A DNA stretch of 64,000 nt. Origin: Cytobacillus pseudoceanisediminis (GTDB lineage Bacteria; Bacillota; Bacilli; Bacillales; Cytobacillaceae). The position numbers and the translations under genes are program-made. The stretch lies in assembly GCF_023516215.1 (NCBI RefSeq), contig NZ_CP097349.1, positions 3,658,001-3,722,000 on the forward strand, in the 5' to 3' direction. Shown piece by piece: positions 32,894 through 43,038 of the stretch (its first letter is position 1; each line of letters starts with the position of its first letter). Below the pieces are notes generated by a model. It had not been told where the DNA came from, made no database searches, and was given only the letters and a program-made list of their open reading frames with translations.

Positions 32894-33112
32894 ATGTCAA
32901 TAGATCACACACTTAACATGCTTGAAACATTGAAATATTATTGTGACTCTGAAATCACTCAGACCTTTTCAAATGACAAGCAGCAGGTTTTATCTGTATG
33001 TTATTTGAAAAACAATCATTCTTTTGAAATTACCTACACAGAAACTAATATAAAGAAAAATTTCCGCCACATAGAATCAGCAGCAGAAGCAATCGAAAAA
33101 GCTTTAAGGTGA
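32894..33112 (+). CDS. Small conserved hypothetical protein
   Basis: 72 residues with a strong site AAAGGAGG upstream and a terminator immediately after the stop. Beta-rich centre (QVLSVCYLKNNHSFEITYTETNIKKNF) and C-terminal helix (IESAAEAIEKALR). Family not recognised; soluble, probably real. Confidence 0.65.
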   Translation: MSIDHTLNMLETLKYYCDSEITQTFSNDKQQVLSVCYLKNNHSFEITYTETNIKKNFRHIESAAEAIEKALR

Positions 33113-33137
33113 TTAAGACATCCTTAAAGCTTTTTTT
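33101..33137 (+). terminator. Terminator
   Basis: GCTTTAAGG/CCTTAAAGC stem with a T7 tail, overlapping the last codons of the small gene. Confidence 0.8.
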
Positions 33138-33224
33138 GATTGTTCTCCTTCCATGTAATTTACGAGTACAGGATACTGCTCCCTGCATCTGTTCATTTAA
33201 GCAGAAATCATACTGCAGCTTAAA

Positions 33225-33244
33225 TCAATCAAACGTTTGAATGA
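33225..33244. repeat. 20-bp palindrome, copy 3
   Basis: TCAATCAAACGTTTGAATGA, one mismatch, between the convergent small gene and asbF. Confidence 0.55.
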
Positions 33245-33258
33245 CTTTTTTCTGGCTG

Positions 33259-34086
33259 TTATAAAGCTTTCTCAGCCTGAAGAACTCTCATAATTTCCTT
33301 GCTGTCTTTTGTCAGAATGTCTTTCACATTTGGTCCAAACCATTCCAAAGATGCATCCATTTCCATCAAATTCGAAGCCTCTCTTAAAAACATCCTGTAA
33401 TCTACAGCTCCTTCAAATAATGAAACCATGCCTTCCCTGCTGCCCGCTGCTGCATAGACATTATTAGGAGCAAACACGCCAAGCTGGGAACGGGACTGGA
33501 TATTTTTAAAATGAAAGTGCGATATATATGGACGCAGCTGTTTTAGCGCAAAGATCGGATCCACTCCTGATTCCCATATATGAAGCACATCAAAATTAAC
33601 CCTTAACGCTGAATGGTCTGTTTCCTCAATGAGCTGAAGTGTGGAGGATGGGTTATCTGTCAGTGTATTAGGATGAGTTTCAACCAGAAGCATCTGTCCC
33701 TCGGCTTCAGCCATTTTGCAGAGCATTTTCATGCGCGAAACCAGTTCGATTCTTTCCAGCCTGCTGATATCCGCACTGCCTTTTGTCCCGGCAAACGTTC
33801 TTATTTTCTTCGTTCCCCACCTATGTGCCATTGCACATAATTTTTGCATTTCTGTCATTAAAACTGGAAGAGGAGCATCAAGAGGCAGATAGTCGCTCAG
33901 CATGGTCGTTTCAAGATTATAGGAGCTAAGCCACTCACTTCCATAATGAATATCTTCCGCCAGGTTTTTGGCATGTACACCCCATATTTCTATCCCCTGG
34001 AATCCATTTGTCTGGGCATAGTGTGCGATTTGGTCAATGGACTGAAGATGATGCCGGAATGAGATGGTGCAGAGAGATAGCTTCAT
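33259..34086 (-). CDS. asbF: Petrobactin biosynthesis AsbF, 3-dehydroshikimate dehydratase
   Basis: 275 residues, TIM-barrel of the xylose isomerase-like family. Makes 3,4-dihydroxybenzoate, the catechol of petrobactin, from 3-dehydroshikimate. Metal-site residues of the family are seen in LLVETHPNT (Glu, His), VNFDVLHIWESG (Asp, His) and SHFHFKN. Last gene of the asb operon, overlapping asbE by four bases (ATGA). Confidence 0.92.
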   Translation of the reverse strand: MKLSLCTISFRHHLQSIDQIAHYAQTNGFQGIEIWGVHAKNLAEDIHYGSEWLSSYNLETTMLSDYLPLDAPLPVLMTEMQKLCAMAHRWGTKKIRTFAGTKGSADISRLERIELVSRMKMLCKMAEAEGQMLLVETHPNTLTDNPSSTLQLIEETDHSALRVNFDVLHIWESGVDPIFALKQLRPYISHFHFKNIQSRSQLGVFAPNNVYAAAGSREGMVSLFEGAVDYRMFLREASNLMEMDASLEWFGPNVKDILTKDSKEIMRVLQAEKAL

Positions 34087-35066
34087 AGAGTTGCCTCCTT
34101 CATATTTTGGGATTCCTGCAGTTTAATCCAGGCTTCAAAGCTTTTCTGCAATCCCTGCTTAATTTTAAATTCCAGGATATTTAGTTCATCCAGTTTTAAA
34201 GAGATTTCATTTTTCAAACCCAGGTTTCCTGTCATGGCAAGCTTCATCGCCCGATATTGGATAACCGTATATCCTTTTACGAGCTTCTCAATTTCATTAC
34301 ACCAGGCTTCAAAGCCTTCCTCTTCATACCCAAGTGAATCCCAGAAAAACGCAAAAGCATGTTCATAGGCGTATTTTCGGATGGCGAGGACAGGGAGTTC
34401 CCTTAATGCGAATGTCAATCCTGATAAAGGGTAGTTATCGCTTCCGGATGTATATAGACCGACAATCTTTCCAACTGCATCAGTCATTGGGTTGCAGTCA
34501 AGCTTAATGCATGTATTAAAATATGCCTCCACTGTTTCAGCAGATGGGGGAATGATATTGGCTGCATCAAAGAAATATCCCCCTTCAGCAGAGGGATCCT
34601 CAATAGCTGCCAAAATCCTCTCCTTCGGCAAAATTCCTTCCCAGCGGAAGTCCGGATCATACATAAACCATTCCTCTTCGTTTCCTGTCAATTCCAGCAT
34701 CACATAATGCGGAAATGGACTTTGATGAAACTTATTCTCCCTTTCAGGCAGCTTGGACAAATCAAGCATCACCATTACATACTGGTGGTGCTTCTTGTTC
34801 TCAAGCAGGCCCAGAAGCTTGTTTATGTTTTCCTGTTTGCTGCGTTTTTCGTCATACCATCTATATAGCTTAATTCCATACAGCATTTCATACCATTGGT
34901 GGAAAAAATCATGGTCGATCCGTTTGGAATGATAGGTCAGAACTCCATTATCCAATACATCGAAATCAGCATCCCATACTCCGAAATAATAAGGTCTGTG
35001 ATCGGCCCCTTGCGTCTTTTTGACTGCCTCACATACACAGCTCACAAAACAATGGACTTTAATCAT
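34083..35066 (-). CDS. asbE: Petrobactin biosynthesis AsbE
   Basis: 327 residues. Catalyses transfer of 3,4-dihydroxybenzoyl from carrier protein AsbD to spermidine or spermidine-citrate intermediates. The family has no well-known motif; identification rests on length, the fixed place between asbD and asbF, and segments such as FGVWDADFDV and EEWFMYDPDFRWEG. Overlaps asbD by 8 bases. Confidence 0.88.
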   Translation of the reverse strand: MIKVHCFVSCVCEAVKKTQGADHRPYYFGVWDADFDVLDNGVLTYHSKRIDHDFFHQWYEMLYGIKLYRWYDEKRSKQENINKLLGLLENKKHHQYVMVMLDLSKLPERENKFHQSPFPHYVMLELTGNEEEWFMYDPDFRWEGILPKERILAAIEDPSAEGGYFFDAANIIPPSAETVEAYFNTCIKLDCNPMTDAVGKIVGLYTSGSDNYPLSGLTFALRELPVLAIRKYAYEHAFAFFWDSLGYEEEGFEAWCNEIEKLVKGYTVIQYRAMKLAMTGNLGLKNEISLKLDELNILEFKIKQGLQKSFEAWIKLQESQNMKEATL

Positions 35067-35337
35067 AAGAAGCCTCCGCTGTGACAGGCTTCTGCAGGTG
35101 ATTCAGAAAGTCGGCCAGGCTTCCTACAGTCCTGAAATCTTTAGGCACCAGCATTTCATCCGGGATATCAAAGCCAAGATCCACTTCCAAATGAAGGATA
35201 AGCTGCAGGATCATGATGGAATCCATATATAAATCTTCATTTAAACGGGCACCCTCATGAAAGGCCGCCATCGAAGGCAGTTCTATTTGATGCTGCATAA
35301 TATCTTGTAAAGCCTGTAAAATTTCTTCTCTTGTCAT
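35059..35337 (-). CDS. asbD: Petrobactin biosynthesis AsbD, aryl carrier protein
   Basis: 92 residues from ATG at 35337, which overlaps the asbC stop (ATGA). Four-helix carrier fold with the phosphopantetheine serine in LYMDSIMILQL (DSI instead of the common DSL). Carries 3,4-dihydroxybenzoate loaded by AsbC. The longer open frame upstream is an overlap with asbC and not used. Confidence 0.9.
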   Translation of the reverse strand: MTREEILQALQDIMQHQIELPSMAAFHEGARLNEDLYMDSIMILQLILHLEVDLGFDIPDEMLVPKDFRTVGSLADFLNHLQKPVTAEASYD

Positions 35338-36569
35338 GCCAGCACTCCTTCTCCCAGCCTTTTTCTGCTGATCTTGCCATTCGGGAGCTTTTCTATTTCT
35401 TCTGTCTGGATAAATTCCATCGGGATTTGGTAAGGAGCGAGATATTCCCTGCACCACTCCCGCAGTTCCTGCTCCTCTATAGGCTGGGTGCATACATACT
35501 GCGCACAGACTCTTTCTCCGGAAAGCGGGTGGATTTTTTTATAAACCACTGCTTCTGCAATTCTTGGTTCTGCCATCAGGACATCTTCCACCTCCTGCGG
35601 ATATACGTTCAATCCCGCTACATTAATGGTGTCATCCATTCTTGCAAGAAATGACAGGACACCGTCTTCCATAAAGCCAAGGTCCTTAGTAAAGATGGTT
35701 TTCTCAGAATCACGGATGATAATTTCATCAGGGTTTTCCTTACTTCCAGCCTCCACTTTTACATGGGGAAGCGGATAGCCCATCTCACGGGGGTCACATA
35801 CATCCGGGTGAATGGCCACACACCCTGCCTCCGAACATCCATACTGCTGAAGAACCCGGTTTGAAACACTTTTTAAAGATTCCAGCCAGCCCGATGGCAT
35901 TAAAGTGCCCGATGTCATCACACAATCGAACTGTCCGCCATCACGAACCAGATGTGTTAATGTATGCAAAAGCGCAGGAGCCCCATAGAGAATATGCTTC
36001 GGATATTCCTTAATTTTGCTAAGCACATACTTCGGGTTCATATTTGTCAGAATGACCGGTTCCGAACCGCGCCTTAAGCTTGCAAATACGCCGCAGATCA
36101 ACCCATATGAATGAGTAACCGGACAGGCAACAATAGATGTGGTCTGATGATCTGCCGGCAATACAGAAACATAGCTTTCCAGTTCAAGCTCGATGGAATC
36201 CCAGCTGCGTTCAATGCATTTTGGTGCACCAGTCGTACCCGAACTCATTTGGACCAGGACACCTTCACGGGCATTCTTTTGTTTTGACAGTTCGATCGGT
36301 GTATGAGTATTTCCGTAAAGCAAGCTATGACTTCCAGCCGATGAAGCTATTCGTATTGCCCCTTCTTTCGGCATGGAAGGATGGATCGGAACAATGGATC
36401 CCCCTTTTCTGCGTACAAATAAACAAAGAGCGAGCCACTGAAACACATCCGGAATACAAACAGCTAATCTTCTATTTCCGCAATCTCTTAAATGAGGAAT
36501 GTTTTCAAATTCTGTATATTGCTGCTCAAGGTTATCTAATGTATAGTAATGATCATTTACAAAAAACAT
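35334..36569 (-). CDS. asbC: Petrobactin biosynthesis AsbC, 3,4-dihydroxybenzoate-AMP ligase
   Basis: 411 residues, ANL adenylating enzyme. Motifs: MSSGTTGAPK (phosphate loop), QQYGCSEAG (A5), YPQEVEDVL and the final lysine region LPNGKISRKRL. Activates 3,4-dihydroxybenzoate and loads AsbD. Slightly shorter N-terminal domain than usual, as in B. anthracis AsbC. Begins 20 bases after asbB. Confidence 0.92.
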   Translation of the reverse strand: MFFVNDHYYTLDNLEQQYTEFENIPHLRDCGNRRLAVCIPDVFQWLALCLFVRRKGGSIVPIHPSMPKEGAIRIASSAGSHSLLYGNTHTPIELSKQKNAREGVLVQMSSGTTGAPKCIERSWDSIELELESYVSVLPADHQTTSIVACPVTHSYGLICGVFASLRRGSEPVILTNMNPKYVLSKIKEYPKHILYGAPALLHTLTHLVRDGGQFDCVMTSGTLMPSGWLESLKSVSNRVLQQYGCSEAGCVAIHPDVCDPREMGYPLPHVKVEAGSKENPDEIIIRDSEKTIFTKDLGFMEDGVLSFLARMDDTINVAGLNVYPQEVEDVLMAEPRIAEAVVYKKIHPLSGERVCAQYVCTQPIEEQELREWCREYLAPYQIPMEFIQTEEIEKLPNGKISRKRLGEGVLA

Positions 36570-36589
36570 CTCAATTCTCCTTTTGATGG

Positions 36590-38295
36590 TTATCTTAAAG
36601 AGTTTTTGACATAATGGCGAAACCCGCCAGCCTCATCTTTTTGAACTTTTCTCTTCAGCAGTGATTCCGCATAAATTACCGGTGCAGTATGCTGCAGCAA
36701 ATAATTTCGGAATATCAATTCCGGATAACAGCTCAGGTGCTCCGTTAAAGCTTCTCCTGTCAGCTTCCAAAATCGCTTCTCACTGAAGCCATATTGCTCT
36801 TCAAGTACATAGGACAGTTCAGACAGATGAAAAACAAATAATGTATCCATTGCCAGTTCTCTAAGCGATTCAATAGAAGACATCCAATAATACTGATCTT
36901 CCCTGCCTTTTTTAAATTGTTCATGAATGCCCGCAAACTCCGGAATACGGTTTGGCTCCTCCAAAAAGTCATGGCAATACTCAACACTGTCATGGAAATC
37001 CCTCAGTGCAACACGTGTTGGCCAGCCGTCCTTATGAAGAAGAATCATATTCTGGGCATGCGCCTCAACGGCAATTCCATGCGCGGCCAGCAAATGCCAG
37101 ACAGGAACCACACATACTTCCACGAGCCTTTTCAGCCATTTTTCAATTCCATAGCGTTTCAGCCATTCGTCAATAAACGGAAATCCGTCCCTCTCCATTA
37201 ATGGCAATGCCGTACAAGGCACCGCCGCTTCATCTTCTTCCATATAAAGCCGGATGCTCTCTCTCCATATAGCTCCGAACTTTGCGCAAGGTTCTTCCTC
37301 CTCGGGATGATAAGAAATCCCTGCGTATTCCTTAAGAATGACCAATGAAGCTTCATCTTTTAAAAATGGATCTCCTTCCACTGTATCTGCTATCCATTTG
37401 GAAATATGGGGTGCGGCACAAACCGCGTGTGTGTCCAGAGTTCTTAGCGATGATGTGTTCACCATATTCATCGATAGTTTCACATGAGCTTTTTCTGGAT
37501 TTGTCATATTCCATAGCGTACGGACGGACTGTGTTGACCGATAAGAATCTCCGCTGCTCCCCAGAAGCACTATGTCTGCATCAGCATTTGCTAACTTCAC
37601 CTGCCAGGGGTGAATGGGCAGAAATGTGTATTCTTCAATGGTTTTGCCAATATGCTGCAAATCAGCAAGTAATTGTCCAAACATGGAAGGGCCAAGTTCC
37701 CGTTCCCAGAAACTTGTTTCATCCTCAAGCAGTTCGATTCTGGCATATTCACGTCTGACAGCTGCCCATTGCAGCTCGAATGACTGTCTTGCTTCCGGCC
37801 CATATGCCGCATGATCCCCAAGTGAAAATCCGCTTCTCGCCTTAAAGCAGGGATGGTAGGGGTGCCCTTCCCATATCTCTGATTCCAATTCTTCATAGCT
37901 GAAATTTCTCCTGGACATAGAATGCATTAGATGAGTTTCATTCCACTCACTCAGCAGAATGGTTTGTTCCAGCTCATTAATGAGCTGATTCCTTTTTCCG
38001 GATCTGCAATAAGGTCTTCAGCCAATTCCTCAATCACGGTTTCTGTTCGTGAGCCATCAGGGTGGACTGAGCGAATGCTTCCTTCAATTAAACGCACACG
38101 GTCAAACGAAGTAATTTTCCCCTCACAGCAGTATGTTCGCCGATTTCCGAAAATCGTAAAATGTAAGAGCGGATCTTCTGGCCGTTCAGCCGATTTGGCA
38201 TAATCCATTAATCCTTCAAAAATAATAGCCTCCATGAACTGTCTGAGTACTCTTCTTTCAATTGTTTTAGACAATTGCGGATGCAGCTTCAGCAT
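36590..38295 (-). CDS. asbB: Petrobactin biosynthesis AsbB, NIS synthetase, frame broken once
   Basis: IucA/IucC-family synthetase joining spermidine arms to citrate by adenylation. Motifs: HPYHPCFKARSGF, FLPIHPWQ, STQSVRT, EAHAQNM, ALRDFHD. The N-terminal 114 residues (from 38295) run out of frame at an A5 run near 38000; adding one A joins ADPEK to RNQLINELEQTILLSEWNETH and restores about 568 residues. Start overlaps the asbA end by 29 bases. Likely intact in the organism. Confidence 0.9.
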
Positions 38296-40092
38296 AGTTT
38301 TCCTCCTTCTTCATGGCGGCGAATGGATTGGGCAAATAGGTGTATACCGCTTGTTCGTTCTTTGCCATCAGCTCATCAACATCATGAAATCGGGTTAAAA
38401 GATTGGCTTTATAAGATAATTTCTCAGATTGAAGAATATGCCGAATGAAACCTTTCCCCTGTCCAAACAATCCTTTTTCCAGAGAGCTCAGCTGGTTTCG
38501 GCACCATTTGATTAAACGGTCCTCACTGATAAGATCATCCTGCCCAAGTCTTGAAATGACTGAAAAAAGCTGATTCATGAACAGATAATACGTAAACCTT
38601 TCCTGAATGAGAGCATCCTCATAGAATAATTCCTGGCATTCTTCCAATTCAGGCAGCAGTTTGCAAAGTTTCTCTCTATGAAGATTTGATAGATAATATC
38701 CTTGATTATCCCTGTAAAAATAAGTTTCCGGGTAGCCGGAAGAAAGATCCAGAACGCTATTTTGCTGATGAGCCTCTAATGCCATCCCATGTTCATCATA
38801 TAAACGAATGAGAGGCTCTATTGCACATTTCCAATATTTCCGGAACCATTCCATGCTGACATCTTGGATATTACGAGATTCTTCCAATGCTATTCTCTCA
38901 ATGGTTCGGCGCAGCCTTGAACGCATGCCAGGCAAAGGATCCTGAACCAATGCAGCTATGGAAGTAATTCCTCTCTGTTTTTTCCCTGAAATGGATTGGA
39001 TCGCAGTATAACTTCAAAGCCTGATTCCTTCTGACCAGGGAATATGGCAGTAATATAGGCCGGATCATCAATCATCCTGAAAACCGGGTGTTCTTCTGTA
39101 AATCGGATTTTCTTGATTAACTCCGCCATAGCCGTGCCTGCCCTTAACTCATGGAAGCGATTTTTCCTTAGCGAATTTGTTATTTTTACCGGGACCGAAA
39201 ACTTATACATCCACTCCTCTTCAGGATTGTAAACTGTCCTGATCGAAGAAGTAGCTGAATAATAAGGCCCCATACTGCCAAGGTCCTTTATAAGGCCCTT
39301 CTCTATTGCCTCTCTGACATAGTCCTGCTGCAGAAGCCATTGGGCCTGTAGAGGGTGCATTGGAATGAGGCATTCCTTTTCCGGAACAGTAAGGTGCGGC
39401 AGTGATTTTTTTATCGATTGAAGAATAATTTGACTTGCAGTTTCCTTGTCATTAGAGGATTCTTTTACCATCTCCCTTTCAAATTGGAAATAATGGAGCT
39501 GAAACTGTCCTTTTAATTCTGGCGCATAGCTTGGCTGCTGCCATCCAGTCATTCCTTGTCTGCTTTTCGGTGTAGGGTGAAGCCAGTGCCCAAACAGGAG
39601 CGATTGTTCTGCTTCAATGAAAGTACAATCCTCTGAATACAGGCTGTCCTCATCATTCATTCTCGCTTCAATATATGCCGCCATTGTCTGGTAGCTCTCA
39701 ATCATCCTTAGCACAAGTTCATCAAAATGGGATGCAAGCTCATGACAGCCATTAGCTTTGGCCATCAAATGCATCTCATGGATTAGTGTAATCATCATCG
39801 GAAGTCTATCCTGGTGAATCCATTCCCGCCGATTTGAACAATATTTAAGTGCATGGCCGATTATATGTCTTCCTGTACGTGAACGATAAAGGACTTCGAC
39901 AGCGAATTTAACGGACTGGCCAGATAATTCGATTTCTGCTACCGCCACCCCTGAAAGAGGGATGGATACCTGTTGTTCCTCAATCCACTCCCTGCTTTCC
40001 ATCCAATGCCCGCTGTCCACTTCCCGCAAATAACTATTAATAAAAGCTTGAAACGTTGCATTTTCTGCAATTTGTTTGGCTGAATGATGCAT
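38267..40092 (-). CDS. asbA: Petrobactin biosynthesis AsbA, NIS synthetase, frame broken once
   Basis: First gene of the operon, an IucA/IucC-family enzyme that condenses citrate with spermidine. Motifs: HPTPKSRQGM, LIPMHPLQ, TSSIRTVY, EAHQQNSVLDL, FYRDNQGYY. The frame breaks at an A6 run near 38980 (GGAAAAAACAG, minus strand); one more A continues KKQRGITSIAALVQDP and gives about 608 residues. Fur box at 40130 precedes it. Likely intact in the organism. Confidence 0.9.
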
Positions 40093-40129
40093 AATTCCAT
40101 CCTTTCACCGAGTCTTTAGACCTAGTAAT

Positions 40130-40144
40130 TGATAACCATTCTCA
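40130..40144 (-). promoter_or_regulatory. Fur box upstream of asbA
   Basis: TGATAACCATTCTCA, 13 of 15 matches to TGATAATNATTATCA, 38 bases before the asbA start. Confidence 0.75.
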
Positions 40145-40235
40145 ATAACAGTTAAAAAATTTGATTCTTTTCCAATAAAAGAATCAAGATACTGGAGAGA
40201 ACGGGTGCAAATGCGTCCCGGCCTCCCGCTGTAAG

Positions 40236-41183
40236 TTATTCGCTTAATAGAAGCGATTCAATTTCTTTCAAACCCTTTTGACGCTCAATCGGATCCCAGA
40301 ACCCCCATGTAGTGGAAAGAGTATGTACCTTGTCATTTTGAACAGCCTTCAGGCTTTTCCAAACTTCACCCTGAGTCACTGAATCGTAAAATTCACCGCT
40401 GTTAAAGAAAGTAAGGTCAATAATATTGTCAGGATTATATTTTGCTAGCCCTTCAATTGAAATATTCTCGCCAAAATCCTCTGGAAGGTTCTCAGCAGGT
40501 GTTAATTTCAAATCATCAAATAATAATGAGTTGGTTGCATGGTTTGTCAGTCCAAAAACACGAATATCTTTTTTATTGATTGCCACTGCCATGAAAGTTT
40601 CTTCTCCTGTTTTCTCACGGACACGTGTTCCGATATCCTCTGCTTTCTTCTCCAGGTCTTCAATGACTTTCTTTCCTTCATCAAGCTTGCCTACAGCTTC
40701 TGCAACTTTCAGGTGATCTTCCTTCCAGTCACCGCCCACTTCAACAACAACTGTTGGGATAGTTTCAGAAAGCTGATCATAGAGCGGCTTATAGCGATCA
40801 CTGATGATAAGAAGATCCGGATCAAGCTTCACGATTTCTTCTGAATTCATTTCATCAGCATAAGGGAGCGCCTTAACACCTTCAAGCTCCTTCGTTAAAT
40901 GCGGCGGGAACTCATTATCATATGCCATTACCGCATAGGGCTTTACCCCTACTGATACAAGTGATCCTTCCCAGGAAACATGTGAAAGCAAAACTACTTT
41001 TTTCGGTTCTGCGGGCACTTCTGCTTTTCCTAAAAGATGTTCAACCGTTCTGGTTTCCTCTGTCTTTTCTTTCTCTTTCTTTTCAGATGCTTCTGTAGAG
41101 GCCTCTTCACCTTTACCGCATCCTGTTAAAATTATTAAAAATAACATGAAAACAATGCTCCATGGAGCACAAAACTTCTTCAT
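40236..41183 (-). CDS. Siderophore-binding lipoprotein of an iron ABC transporter
   Basis: 315 residues. Signal peptide with lipobox LTGC (Cys about residue 22), a charged linker, then a class III binding protein (PKKVVLLSHVSWEGSLVSVGVKP...DPDLLIISD...TTWGFWDPIERQKGL). Related to YfiY/FatB-type proteins. Placed between the petrobactin genes and the FecCD permeases at 43039, so it is a good candidate for petrobactin or a related citrate siderophore. Preceded by a perfect Fur box. Confidence 0.85.
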   Translation of the reverse strand: MKKFCAPWSIVFMLFLIILTGCGKGEEASTEASEKKEKEKTEETRTVEHLLGKAEVPAEPKKVVLLSHVSWEGSLVSVGVKPYAVMAYDNEFPPHLTKELEGVKALPYADEMNSEEIVKLDPDLLIISDRYKPLYDQLSETIPTVVVEVGGDWKEDHLKVAEAVGKLDEGKKVIEDLEKKAEDIGTRVREKTGEETFMAVAINKKDIRVFGLTNHATNSLLFDDLKLTPAENLPEDFGENISIEGLAKYNPDNIIDLTFFNSGEFYDSVTQGEVWKSLKAVQNDKVHTLSTTWGFWDPIERQKGLKEIESLLLSE

Positions 41184-41222
41184 GGATGATTCCTCCTAAG
41201 CAATAATGAAATTCATTCTCAA

Positions 41223-41237
41223 TGATAATCATTATCA
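41223..41237 (-). promoter_or_regulatory. Fur box upstream of the binding lipoprotein
   Basis: TGATAATCATTATCA, a 15 of 15 match; a second overlapping half (ATTCTCA) lies at 41215. Confidence 0.9.
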
Positions 41238-41305
41238 CAGCGGCTTAACATGGACTTTTGCAACTTCTTGCATGGACAAAACATACAAAACCTGCAATCC
41301 ACTAA

Positions 41306-41340
41306 AAATAGGGTCCAGCGGAAAAAACAGCTGGACCCTT
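41306..41340 (-). terminator. Terminator of the Btr-like regulator gene
   Basis: GGGTCCAGC/GCTGGACCC stem followed by TATTTTTAG on the minus strand. Confidence 0.75.
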
Positions 41341-41351
41341 GTTCGCATTAA

Positions 41352-42905
41352 TTAAGCCTTAAGTTTTGCTTTCAGCAAATCGTCCAGAAACGCCTCCAGC
41401 ATTTTCTTTCTCCCAAGCGGTCCCCAAGGATCCCACTCATGGCTGTCAGGATAATATACCTCACCTGTTTGGACAGCACGGATCTTATTCCATTCGGGAG
41501 AATGCGCAGTTCTCCAAACATCTCTTTCATGGCTCCATAAGATGAGTAGCTTATCGGGATTAAGATCAGCCACATCCTTCAGGCCAGCAGTCCGGTATCC
41601 TTCAAAATGCAAATCAGGATGAGGCTCGAAACCCAAATTCTGAAAGAACAGATTGAGCAGAGCATGCCCGCCCTGTCCATAAAGACGGATTTCCTCCGGG
41701 CGGATCCAAATGACTGCCCATCTGCCTTTTTTCGTTATTGGACATAGCTTATCTCTTACTTTACATTCAAGGCAGCGGATGTCTTTTTCTATGCATTCTG
41801 CCCGGCTTGTACATCCTATCATAGAAGCGATTTCGTAAAGATACTGCCGCCAATCCGGCTGCAGCTGAATATGATGGACCTTCTCCTGCTGTGAAAGAAG
41901 TACATTTTGGAGCTGATAATTATGCAGAGGCGTCTTTATGATTCGATCAGGCTGTGTTATGAGAATAGCCTCTGGCTGAAAGGGCTTTTCTGCATTAAGG
42001 AGCATGGTGCCCTCCAATTCTTTTTGAAGATAGCTCGGCACTCCATTGCTGGCAGGATAAACAGTTGGATAGGATGGCGCTGCAACAGGCTGTACACCCA
42101 GCGAAAGGAGATGGTCCTGCAAAAAGAGCTGACTGACTACCGCAATTCTTTCCTTAGCCCTTTTCATAAATACAGATGGCGGCAAGCCTGCTTTCATTTT
42201 AAAAAGACGGCTGAAATAAAACTCATCCTGCATACCGATTTGCTGCGCCACTTCTTTTGCCGTAATCCCTTTCTTCTGCAGCATAAGCTGTTTGGCTGCT
42301 CTCATTCTTTCTCCATTCAGGAATTCCTTCGGTGCCATCCCGGTTCGTTTTCGAAAGGCCCTGGTAAACGATACTGGGCTCATGTTTGCTTTAGATGCCA
42401 GCTCTGCCACCGTAACCGGCTGGGACAGATTATTTCTGATCAGGTCCACTGCCTCTTCAATCCCGTCTACTTCTGTCCTGTCTGTCAGAATTGACATCAT
42501 ATTCCACAGCTGGGACTGAAATCGGCACTCAGCCGATATCGATTTATCTTTGTTCCATTTCCTCAGCTCTTCCCACAAGGGCACCATCTTTGATGGCTCC
42601 TGATTAGCCAGTATCCCGGAAAGAAACCTGGAAAACACATCTTTATCCTTTGACCAGGTGAGTATATAAACCGTTAACAGGTCTGCAGATGCGGAAGTAA
42701 TTATGCCGGTTTCCGAGAAAAAGCAGCTCTTCCCCGCCTCTATCTTCAGCTGGCGATTGCGAGTTTCGATTGTGCCTTTCCCTGCTGAAATATATATAAG
42801 TGTAAAATCATTGCTATTTTCATTGATGGTTTTCGACAATCCCCCTCTCAAGCTTGAAACTGCAATTTTATACGGTTCAAATTGTTTGCCGCTCAGCATA
42901 TACAA
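41352..42905 (-). CDS. Btr-like siderophore-sensing regulator (AraC HTH fused to binding protein)
   Basis: 517 residues. An N-terminal cupin-like part, an AraC/XylS double helix-turn-helix (VAELASKANMSPVSFTRAFRKRTGM and VAQQIGMQDEFYFSRLFKMKAG), then a periplasmic-binding-protein-like domain without a signal peptide (PDRIIKTPLHNYQLQ...WSHERDVWRTAHSPEWNKI...DSHEWDPWGPLGRKKM). B. subtilis Btr uses this layout to sense bacillibactin inside the cell and activate feuABC. Here the divergent target is the FecCD operon. TTG at 42905 has the better ribosome spacing; ATG at 42899 is an alternative. Confidence 0.88.
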   Translation of the reverse strand: MYMLSGKQFEPYKIAVSSLRGGLSKTINENSNDFTLIYISAGKGTIETRNRQLKIEAGKSCFFSETGIITSASADLLTVYILTWSKDKDVFSRFLSGILANQEPSKMVPLWEELRKWNKDKSISAECRFQSQLWNMMSILTDRTEVDGIEEAVDLIRNNLSQPVTVAELASKANMSPVSFTRAFRKRTGMAPKEFLNGERMRAAKQLMLQKKGITAKEVAQQIGMQDEFYFSRLFKMKAGLPPSVFMKRAKERIAVVSQLFLQDHLLSLGVQPVAAPSYPTVYPASNGVPSYLQKELEGTMLLNAEKPFQPEAILITQPDRIIKTPLHNYQLQNVLLSQQEKVHHIQLQPDWRQYLYEIASMIGCTSRAECIEKDIRCLECKVRDKLCPITKKGRWAVIWIRPEEIRLYGQGGHALLNLFFQNLGFEPHPDLHFEGYRTAGLKDVADLNPDKLLILWSHERDVWRTAHSPEWNKIRAVQTGEVYYPDSHEWDPWGPLGRKKMLEAFLDDLLKAKLKA

Positions 42906-42985
42906 AAAATACTCCCTTCTTTTTCCTTAAATAAGAATTGACAAAAGCTGTGAAAGGATAGTAGATTAATTACGATTATTTAGAA

Positions 42986-43000
42986 CGATAACGATTATCA
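42986..43000. promoter_or_regulatory. Fur box between the regulator and permease genes
   Basis: CGATAACGATTATCA, 13 of 15 matches, in the divergent promoter region. Confidence 0.75.
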
Positions 43001-43038
43001 TTTTCACTTAAAATTTACATAGAAAAGGACTGAATGTA